Below, in pieces: positions 21,650 through 32,157 of a DNA stretch of 64,000 nucleotides. The notes under the pieces are model-generated. The model saw nothing but the letters and a program-made list of their open reading frames with translations. It ran no database searches and was not told where the DNA came from. The DNA comes from Colletotrichum lupini (lineage: Eukaryota > Ascomycota > Sordariomycetes > Glomerellales > Glomerellaceae). The stretch covers positions 5,146,001 to 5,210,000 of the forward strand of contig NC_064677.1 of the NCBI RefSeq assembly GCF_023278565.1, in the 5' to 3' direction. A program made the translations under genes and the position numbers. How positions within the stretch are numbered: the first letter of the stretch is position 1; every line of letters starts with the position of its first letter.

Positions 21650-24600
21650 CTCGGTAAGCCTATTTCCCTACTCTTTTAGCTATTACTATTTTAATATATC
21701 TCGGCGCTAGTTTATTATTTTTAAATCGTATGTTCTTCGTTAATAGGCCGACGACCTCTCTATAATTAAACTCCTTTAGGGTATATCTTTTATTATAATA
21801 AGCTACTTAGCTCTTAGAGGCTTATACCTACGCTCGCGTAGCCTAGGCCCTAATCTCTTTAATTTTCTAAACCCTTTCCCGAACCCCCTAGACTATAGCC
21901 TTATAATTAGGTACATATTTAACGTACTTAGGGTAGTAGCCGTATAGTACTATATACGGGGATACTTTTATAGTAGAGTATTAACTATTATTATATATAA
22001 ACTCGGCCTCCTCTAGCTACGCTACTTACTTATTTAGCAAGCCCTCGGCGTAGATCCTTAAATACTTTTCTAATATTTAATAAGTTCGCTCTATTTAGCC
22101 GTCCGTTTATAAGTAGTACGTAGTAAATAGTCGGTAACGTATTACCCGTTCTTTAGCGAACTCTTTTTAAAATGCGCTTATAAAAAGCTTATCTCTATCC
22201 GTAATAATACCTTTAGGCATACCGAACTTATATTCGACCTCCCGGTATAGGATATTTACTATTTATACTACGTTAAGTATTTTAATAATAAGTAAGAACT
22301 TCGCGAACTTTATTATATAATAAATAATAATTACGATATTATTATACTTTGCGCCGTTATTACGAGCGCTTAGTAATAGCCCCGTAATAAAGTCTATAGA
22401 TATTTCCTAAAATAGGTATAAGGGTAGTAGTAGTAACTATAGTTACCTATATAGCTTATATCTTAGGGTTATAACTCCTAAATAATACTTATAGTTCTTA
22501 ACGTATTCTTAGATATCTCGTTAGATATTTTCTTAATAGAACTTCCTCTAGATTAGCTTAAGAGTTTTCGTAGCTCCTATATAACTTACCCTATAGTCGT
22601 CGTAGTATTAGCAAAGGATCTCTATTTAAAGAGACTTTATTTAAAAAATAACGAGTCTTTTTTTAAAAAATAGTATACCCTATTCGTCGAGCGAATATAC
22701 TCTTAGCTCGCCGGCCGTAGTGCGAACTCTTACTAATTATAATATATAGAACTTGTTTTTAGCCTATAGTCTTTTAATAAGCTCCTTAGTCTTTAGTAAG
22801 AGATAAGAAGCGAATACCGTTTTGCCCCTTATAAGCTCTTTTATAACGGGGCGTAGGATATACTATTCTAATATAATAACCCTAGCTCTATCTAACTCCT
22901 TTTTATTCTTACCGGACCGTTAATAAGCGTTCGCTAATAACTCTTTTATTTTCTTACTTCGAGTTATTATAATAATAACTATTACTATTTTATTAATGCG
23001 CCCTATAATACGCTACTAATATAAGGGAGAGGATTCCCTGTCCCTAAAGCTAGCCGATATCTAGCTAGGATTACGAAGAGAGGCCTTAACTATTTAAACG
23101 TATACCTTAGTAGTATTATTTTATCCTTTTAGGCTAATTATCTTTCGCTAGACGTCGGGCGGTAGTTCGCTAATAAGATATAGTTTTTAAACTAGCGTAG
23201 GGAGGACGTTTTTATAAAGCACTTCCCCCTCTATATAGTCTAGCTTTTTAAATAAACCGTCCGCTAGGTTCGTTTTCCCTAGTTAGTGTTTTAAATTAAA
23301 GTTAAATACTAATAGTTTATATATTTACCTCGCGAGCCTTCCCTAAAGGTCCCGCGCCGGTGCGCCGATTACTCCCTTAAGTACTTAGTAGTCCATTAGG
23401 ACTATAAACTTTTATAAAAGGCCCTAGAGGTAGTAAGCCTAGTGCTCTAGCCCTTTTACTATAGCGAGCAGTTCTTATTAGCCCGTGGCCTATTACTACT
23501 CCGTATCCGTAAGCTTCTATAATTAATAGGTAACGGGTTACTATTCTCTATTAGCTTATTACGATAAGATTATTATAATAGCTTTAACTAAAGCGTCGGT
23601 TTTTACCCGTATAATACGTTATAAGTTCTAATATATAAGTACGGTCGCCGAGGTAAAAGCGACCTTTAGCTAATTAAACGCCTCGTCTACTTCTTTAGTT
23701 TATTAAAAGTCCTTTATCTACCCCTTTTCTATTTTTAGTAATGCTATTATTAGTATAACGATGCCCGAGTATTTAGTAATAAACTTCCGATAGAAGTTAT
23801 AGAACCCTAAGAATACTTAGATATCCTTAATAAACTCTAGCGCTTTTTAGTTAGCGATCGTTCGTACTCGTAACGAGTTAATCTCGATTCTTTTTAATAT
23901 AATAATATAACCTAAGAACTCGACCCTCTTTTAATAAAACGAGCACTTTAATAGTTTAGTAAAAAGCCCGTATAAACGCAGACGTTAGAGGACCTTCTTA
24001 ATATCCTCCGTATACTACTCCTTTATTATTAAGTAGATTATTAGATCGTTTATATATACTATATAGTAAGTATCTAATAAGTCGGCGAGCGCTTAGTAAA
24101 TATATACCTAGAACGTCGCGGGTGCGTTCGTTAGCCCAAAAGGTATAATAATATACTTAAAATAACCGTATCGGCTCCGGAACGCTATTTTCTATCGGTC
24201 TTCCTTTTTAATTCGGATACGGTAGTAGGTATCCCTAATATCTATTTTTAAAATCTATTTCGCTCTGCGAAGCCTATTTAGGAGCTTACCGATAAACGGT
24301 AGTAAGTATCGATTTTTTATGGTTACCCTATTTAGCCTATAGTAGTTTATATAGAGGCGTAGCGTGCCGTCCTTTTTTAGTACGAAGAGGATCGGTGCCC
24401 TAGCCTTACTAACCGAAGGTATAATACGACCGTTCGCTAGGTTCTTAATAATATACGCGCGAAGCTTATTAAGTTATTTCTCGCTTAACGAATAGATAGG
24501 ACTATACGGTAGTTTAGTACTTAGAACTAAGTCGATAGAGTATTCTACCCCGCTATATAACTACGGTCCCTTTATTAACTACTCGTCGAACGTCTCTATT

Positions 24601-26560
24601 TCTAATTAAAGTTCTAGTAGTAGACCCCCTCGTAGTTTAGTCTCCGTTACCCCCGCGATATTTCTTATAATAATAATATATAATATATACGCCCTCTTAT
24701 AATTCTTAACGATATTACGAGCTATCGCTTCTAGTTCGGTAACCGAAATAGGCTCGTACGACTATATATTCGTTACTATGTTAATATAAATGCCCTCTTA
24801 GCTTATTAATAGTTATAATAGTAAGAGGTCTATTATTCTTTTATCCCTATTAACTACGGTAAATAGTTACTAAATCTTCTTTAGCTACTTATAGTAGTCG
24901 ATAAGGAAGAGCGTTAACTAATAGGCTTTCCTCTAGCCTACGGCTTTATTTTAGAAGTCCCTTAATAAGGGAGCTATAGTAGTAGCCGGGGTTAACCCTA
25001 AGTAAGTTACGAGCCTAGTACTAATAATATCTATTTTAGAGCATATATTTATATTAACTTCTACTAGCTTTTTAATAATACCTCGCAGAACTATTGCCCT
25101 ACCCTTCGTAATTATTCCTATTAGTACCCTTTTAATACTTAGTATAAGCGTATTGGGTATATTACCTACGCTTACTCGTTTTTTAACGAGTCGACCTCTA
25201 TAACTCTCGGCTCGGTAGTAACCCGTTAGATAGTTACTAACGTTAGCTTCGATTAGGAGTACGTCGGCTTATCGTCGCCCCTACCTCCCGACTTATTTTT
25301 CTAGTACTTATTAAATATATAGCCTATTTTATTATACGTAAAATACTTAATATTACTACTATAACGCTTTTACGATAGCTCGGCGCGAGTACTCTTATTA
25401 TATAGCTTCTATAATATTACTCTTAGTAAGTCCCTAAAGCCTAGCCCCTTAGAGCTCTCCCTACTCTTTTTTTTATAAAAGGGGGACATTTAACGCGGTT
25501 ATTTTAATAATAGATATAGCCTCTTTTTACCGTCCTTCTACGACTAGTCGCTACCCTTTTATTAATTTAATAACTATAGTTTATTAGCCTCGTAAGCTAT
25601 ATCGCGTGCTCTCTCGATTAAGACTTTATAACGAATTAGATCGTCCTATAGCTAAGATAGTAGTTTAAAAAAGAACTAATATACCTCTACTTTCGAATTC
25701 TCTATATCTTTTATACTTAGGTTATAATAGATCGCTAACTACTCGGCGAGGAACTAAGTAGGGGTCTAGCCCTCCTTTAGCCTCTTTATCCTTAGCTCTC
25801 TATAATATTCCCGTTCCTAAGTCTCGGGGTCTACGTGCTATTAGCGAATAAACGCTAAGAAGTCGCCCTAGGAGAGGGGATCCTAGAGGCTCTTCTCGTA
25901 ATTACGCTATTACGTTTATAATAATAAGGATATCTTAAATAGGGCCTATTTAATATACTATTCTATAGTACTTTTTATATAAAGCTTATTACCTACTTCT
26001 ATAATAATAATCTAGTCTACTACCTAGGCACTTATAGACTCTTCTCTAATCGGTTTGTAATTATAAAAAGTAGGCTTTTCGTATTCTCGTCGACCTAGAC
26101 GCGTTATTAGCCACTTAGTAAGCTATTAGACGAGCTCCTCGTATTAACGCCGTTCTTAGTTTTAATCTTTAATTATTATTTTTATTATCTTATAAAAATA
26201 GGTTATTATTAAGCTTATAAGGTCTGCTAAACTAGCTATCTTAGTACTACCCGCGCCTTTATATACGCCTTAACCTCGTACGTCCGGTAATTAGTCGCTA
26301 ATAAACGCCCCGTTTATAACGGATAAGGTCTTCGGGGTGTTAACGGGGTAACTAGCCCGTAAGGGTAATTTATTCCAATTATCTTCTTTATTTAGCTCTT
26401 CCGTAAACGCTAGTATTCGGGTAGGACTCGCCCTATAGTAGGCTCGTTCTCCCGGACGGAATAGGGTCGAGTAGTCGACTCTAAATAGCTATAGCTCGTC
26501 GGCGCTAATAGCTCTTTATTAACGGCTAGGCGTCGTTTTATTAACGTTCTGTTCGTTTCT
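21650..26560 (-). pseudogene. RIP-broken gag-pol of the Ty3/gypsy element
   Basis: Read on the minus strand through TAA and TAG. The Gag zinc knuckle lies at 25,345-25,304, with all four ligand positions now Tyr but in exact CCHC spacing. The reverse transcriptase active site lies at about 24,056-24,045 (YINDL, from a YxDD motif). Just after it come KLLKCSFY, VEFLGYII and FLGFYNFYRKFITKYSG, typical of Ty3/gypsy RT and its connection to RNase H. The integrase core shows ITDRD at 22,205-22,191 and TDG-stop-IERT around 22,100-22,085. RT before integrase places it in Ty3/gypsy. The many stops and changed key residues make it inactive. Exact gene ends and a chromodomain cannot be defined. Confidence 0.78.
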
Positions 26561-26613
26561 ATAATTTATTATTATTTATATTAGTTACTCCGTAGAGGTA
26601 GAAGTTTTAGAAT

Positions 26614-26803
26614 TATAAAAAATTAAGCTATAAGTACTTAATTAGCGAGGCTATAATATAAGTATAGGTATATTATAAAACTAAAGCTTATAGAGTCCTT
26701 TATAAGGGCTCTACTTTTTAGAAAGTTCTTTTTTAATAAGATCCGTATACCGGACGCTAAGTTATTAGCGTCCTATTACCGGCCGTATCCCGAATCTATT
26801 ATA
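26614..26803 (-). repeat. Right (5') LTR of the Ty3/gypsy element
   Basis: 190 bp, partner of 18,738-18,927, starting TATAAAAAATTAAGCTAT. GCTTT follows immediately as the target duplication, and the older repeat resumes with AAAGCTAGGGCTATAATTA. Confidence 0.82.
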
Positions 26804-26905
26804 GCTTTAAAGCTAGGGCTATAATTATATTAATTATACTAAGGGTTTAAATAATAATATAATAACTACTTATTCTTTTCTTAAGCCTTAGTAATAATTT
26901 ATTAT
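26804..26905 (+). repeat. Older dispersed repeat, copy 2, right half
   Basis: Continues the homology to 12,601-12,715 interrupted at 18,737 (GCTTTAAAGCTAGGGCTATA against GCTTTAAAACTAGGGCTATA), ending near TTCTTAAGCCTTAGTAATAA. Confidence 0.55.
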
Positions 26906-29900
26906 TTATAACCGTATTTACGAAACTTATATTATTAAATACTAGCGCTTTATATAGGCCTAGGCTTATTAAACTAATTATATTAAAAAGTATATTAAAT
27001 AATTTAGCCTTAAGCTTTATATTTATTCTATTTTATAATATTAAATTTATTAACTCTTATATAGTAGTTTTTTTTTAACTTTATAAGTATAAAAAATTAA
27101 TTTTAACGGGATTATGTTTTAAAAAAAACTATATAATACGGTATATTTTTTAACTATATAATATACGTAATATACCCTAAGTACGCGCTTAACGTAATAT
27201 AATAATTTTAATATAAAAACTACTACATAATTTAAGATAAGTAAGCTACCCTTTTTAACTACTTATTAATAATAAGCTAAGTAATATATTTATATAATAA
27301 TACTAATTAAAAAGGTTAATAATAAAAATTAGTTATAATAGTTAATTATAATAATCGGCTATAATAGTTAAAAGCAGCCTTTTTTAATTATAAAGGTTCT
27401 AAACTTTAATAATAACGTAGAGGTTTTTTAAAAAAGGGCTAAATAGGCTAGTATTTATTATTTTTTAAAGTTTATAAAGATTTCTTTTATTTTTTTTACT
27501 TTTAATATTACCTAAAGCTACTCTTTATTTAAACTCAATAGATTTACTAAATAACTTTATTGAATAAACTTATTAATATATAAATTATTATTTAAATAGC
27601 TAGTTAGATAACTAATTAAGAAGTTAGCTAGTTAAAATATTATTTTAATGAGAATTTCTTAGTATATAGTTAGTAATTAGTAAGTTAAAAATACTTATTA
27701 ATAAGTTTACTTTTCTTAAGCTAGGTACCCTTAGTTAGCTTAATACTATAACTATTATAATTAACGTAAGTATATTTAAGAATTAATAAAGTACTTTTTA
27801 ATAATATAAAATTTAGCTAGATAATAATATAAATACTATAAATAGCTAAGTTAATACGGATATTAAGATTTAGTATATTGATATTAACTTAAAAATTATA
27901 CTTTATAAAGCTAAAAGTCCCTTTAATATAAGCTATATTATAAACGTAAGGGAATATATAAAGGGCCCCTTAACCCTTAATAAAAAAGAATATATAGTAT
28001 AAGATTTAATTATTTATATAAGCTAATACTAAGAGGTTTTATATATATTTAAATAAGTATAGCTCGCTTTTTAAATAAATAAAAAAAGGTTAAAAGTTAT
28101 TAATAAAAAGAAAATAACGGTTAAATTAGTTAATTTTAATTAGTAATTAAGTATAGAGCGTAATATATTTAGTTTTTTTTAATACGTAATATATAGTACG
28201 GCCCTAGTAAATTACTTTATTAAAAAAATAATTTCTCTTATTATTAATACTTAAAAAAACCTATAAAACATTCTTATTTATAATTTAATAAAATATTATA
28301 AATATTAATTTATACTTTATATTAATATTATCAAAGAAATATTTTAAATTACTTAAATAAAAATGAAGTTAAAAAAGAAATAAATATAAAAATATTTTAA
28401 GAGCTTTTATTTTACTAGCTTATTTCCTACTCTTATTTTTGTTAATTAAGCACTATTTTTACTTTTATTACTTTATTTAAGCGATTTTATTTTATAATAA
28501 ACTTACGCTCTTTATAAGCCTAGTTTATTAAAAACTCGCGCTCTTTACGTTTTTATTTAAGCTTAAACTCTTATTTTTTTTATTTTTTATTTTTTTAGAT
28601 CTTATTAACCCTTACTTATTATTCTTTAAATATAAAATAATTTATATTTATTTATATTTATAATTAAGTAGCTTATTTTTATAAACTACTATAAAATACT
28701 AAGGAACTTAGGGGGTTTTAACTTTTATTTAGTAAAAAGAGTATTTTAAAAAATAAAATACTTACTCTATATTAAGACTAAGTATTATTAAAATTATTAT
28801 AATTATTAAAACTAAAGTTATTAAAGTTCTCGCTTTAAGAATTATTCTATTAACTAATAACTAAATCCTTATGAGTTCTTTATTAAGTACAAAATAGTTC
28901 TTTAGTATTAATTTATAAACTCTTAGCCCGATCTCTTACTTTTCTTTCTAATTTAATAGTTAATAAGTATTTATTAAAGCGTATTTTAGATATACTCTAA
29001 CGTTATATTAAATACTAAAAACGGCTTATAATATTAATATTTCGATATAAAGTTATAATATACTTATAACGCGTTACGAAATCCTATAATATTAAATTCT
29101 AATCTTAGTTATAAGTATTATTAAAGTTAGCTAATACTTATAATAACTAATTATTAATACGTACTTATTAATTATAATAAATAAAAAGAAATACTAGCTA
29201 GTTTAAATATATAAAACTAAGTAAAGGATCTCGACTATATTTATATTATTAAGTATTAAAAGCTAGTCTTCTAAAAAAACCTTAGTTATCTTATTATAAA
29301 ACCCAGTTATAATATATAGTTCTCGTTTATACTTTACTTAGTTAGTATACTACGGAAAGTTTTTTTATAAAATAATAAGTTATTATTAATTAAGTAAGGT
29401 ATTAACGAGAAATATTTTAAAAATATTTTAAAAACGTTTTTCCCTTTCGAAATGTTTTTAAAATATTTCTATTATAAGCTATATATAGTAAGATATAATA
29501 CTTACGATAAATTATATTATATAGCTCATTATAGTTAGGTACTATTTAATATTTTAAGAGAGATATTAATATATTATAAATAAAATCTATATTATAAGAA
29601 CATTTTTTACCCAGGAGTTCTTTAATACCTCTTTTAAAATATACGTAATATAAGTATATATAGTTTTAGACCTACGTAAGCTATATTTATTAAAAGTTAA
29701 ACCTTTTAATAAAGTATTTACCTAAGCCCTTAATTACTATATTTACTTAATTTAAAGTAATTTTAAAAAGGCCGGTTTTATAAACGTATTTTTATTAGAC
29801 CTAAACTTAATACTTTTACTTTAAAATATTAAATATAGCTCGAAATATATAATAATATATATTTATAGTTTCAGTATTTATATAGACCCGTATAAGAGGC

Positions 29901-32040
29901 AGAGCTTTATAAGTAATATATTAATAATTTTAGAATAAAAGTTAAAAAACATTTCGGAAATATTTTTAGTATTATAATATACCTTTTTTACTATTCTAAT
30001 TATACTAGCCCTAAATAATTTCTTACTAACCTATACTTTTTATATATTTATAGTTTATATTAACTATAAACGACTTTATATCGTCGAACTTCTATTATTC
30101 TACTTATTCTTAAAAAAAGTAAATAACTATATAGTTAGTATTAAATTAGTACGTATACTAAATATATTATATACTTATTATAATATTAAAATAGCTATCT
30201 TTTTATATTTATAAAAAAACTTTTATATATTCGCTTATTTACTTCTTTTTACTATTATAATATAAGAGCTAAGGTCTAATTTTTTTAAGAAATAGAAAAG
30301 TTTATTATTTATAAATAATATATTATAAAAAGTCTATTTTTATAAGGCTTTAATAAATATTTATAATTATTTACCCCTTATTCTTAGCTAAGAATTCTTA
30401 AAGTTAAGGAGATTAAAAAAAGGCGTTTAGACTTATATTTAGTTTATTAATTTTCTAAAGAACTTAAAAAATACTTTAAATAATAGTTTTTAGAGTTTTA
30501 TTTAGTAATAATAGAGGATAGTTATATTTATTATAAGACGTTAAGATAATAAATAGTATTATTTTAATATCTTTTAAAATAAAGTATTAATATTTAATAG
30601 AACATTTTATTATTTTAAGTTTAAGTAGTAGTTTAAAATAAGTTTTATCTAGTTAGTAATAACTTAGCTTGATTTTTTAATAAAGTATTTAATAAGCTTA
30701 TTATAAATAAGACGTTTTTAACGATTTAATATAAATATATAGTATTTTTAACCCCTTTCTTTTATAAATTACGCATCCGTTTTATTTATAGCTATTTTAT
30801 TATATTATATATAATATTTCTAATTTAATAAAATTAAATAAAAGTAGTAATTTATAAGTCTTTACGAAGAATACGAATTTTGGTATACTAAGATCTATTA
30901 TTAAAAACTAATAAGCTCTTATTAAGTCTTTTATAAGTTAATTATATTATTTTATTAAGTAATTTTATATATATACTATATTATATCTTCTTTAGTTTAA
31001 GGAAGCATATTATATTTTATTTTTGATATATAATACCTTTTTTAAATTTAGCGTATATAGTATAAATAATACTTTATTTAAAAAAAAAACCGATTAGAAA
31101 TATTCTCGAAACGTTTTTAAAACGTTTCTAAAATATTTTTTAGATAACCGGACTTATTTAATAATCTTTTTTATAATATTAAATATCTTAACTCTATCTC
31201 GTAATATATTATATTTCTTAACGAGGTCTTTTAAAATAATTATATAATAAAAGTTATTATAGGGTATATATAAATAGGCTTTACTATTTTAATAAGTATA
31301 ATAGTATTATGTTATAAGTATATTTTTAGAATAATACTAATTATTAAAAAACTAATAATACCTCGTCGGGTATTATATTAAATCTACTATTTTTTAATAA
31401 TTCCTAATATTAAGAAATAAAAAGTTAAATATATTATATCCCATAGCCGCTCGATTTCTTTTATAAATAAGGCTTTAGTTAAGATAATAAGCGTAATTTT
31501 ATTATTAATAATTAAAAGAAACTTAGGTATACTAGCCGTATATTAAAGCTATTATACTATAATAATACTTCGGTTATTTTAAGTTTTAGTACGGATATTT
31601 AAGCTATTAGAAATAATAATATAATTATTAGAATTATTATTTATAACCTAAGTATTATATTAATATTTAGTATAAAGGTTTAATTTATATAATACTTACT
31701 TATTTAATCGACTCTTTATAAATAAGAGCTCGATATTTATAAAAATTAAAATATAAAATAAATACGCTATTATAATTTAAATTTTCTTAAACATTTTATA
31801 ATAAATTAAATTCGCTTTATTAAAGTAAAAGTATTAAAATAATATTATTATTATATATAATAGATAAGTCTTATGGAAATAATTTTATAAAGTCGGTTAT
31901 AATAAGCGAATTTTAGTATAATTAAGAGGAAATATAATTAAAAAACATTTTTAAAATAATTTAATAAAGCGTAAAGTAGTATATTCCCTTATTATATAAA
32001 ACTCGTAATATTTAAACTAGTAATAAAGTGATTATATAAT

Positions 32041-32157
32041 AAAATATTTCTAGCCCCTAATTAGTTAAAAAATTTCCTAGGGATCTACTAATAACTAAGT
32101 ACTTACTATTATGCACGGGACTCTTACCTCAACTAGGGGGGGTTATTATTAGTTTAT
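32041..32157 (-). repeat. Right arm of long inverted repeat
   Basis: Reverse-complement partner of 10,260-10,402. It retains CpA and TpG that the left arm has lost. Normal-composition DNA begins immediately after it. I cannot see a clear target-site duplication outside the two arms. Confidence 0.75.

Larger units (their letters stand above)
18738..26803 (-). mobile_element. Ty3/gypsy LTR retrotransposon, full length, RIP-inactivated
   Basis: An 8,066-bp element with two 190-bp LTRs (18,738-18,927 and 26,614-26,803) and a 5-bp target duplication GCTTT on each side (18,733-18,737 and 26,804-26,808). Both LTRs start TATAA and end TATTATA, as expected if TG...CA ends were converted by RIP. A pyrimidine run (ACTCCCCCCTT, 18,931-18,941) abuts the left LTR and reads as a polypurine tract on the minus strand, so transcription runs from right to left. 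Gag-pol is on that strand, in the order zinc knuckle, reverse transcriptase, integrase, which defines Ty3/gypsy. A second long frame lies on the opposite strand. Overall GC is higher than in neighbouring repeats. Confidence 0.82.
10260..32157. mobile_element. 21.9-kb AT-rich RIP-mutated repeat block bounded by inverted repeats
   Basis: The whole block is dominated by A and T with CpA and TpG almost absent but CpG kept. For example 14,041-14,160 has no CA and no TG yet two CG. That is the pattern of RIP (C to T in CpA), not of ordinary CpG deamination. No intact reading frame longer than about 80 codons survives. The ends are inverted copies of one sequence (10,260-10,402 and 32,041-32,157). 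The inside is a nest of LTR elements and short repeats listed separately. Stretches without a separate entry (10.4-11.9, 15-16.4, 17.45-18.5 and 26.9-32.0 kb) are AT-rich repeat remnants in which I could not identify an element. Confidence 0.75.

Noticed and set aside
10260..32157. CRISPR array, rRNA or mitochondrial DNA explanation for the AT-rich block
   Set aside because: No regular spacer-repeat pattern, no rRNA sequence and no mitochondrial genes. CpA depletion plus LTR structures explain it as RIP-mutated nuclear repeats.
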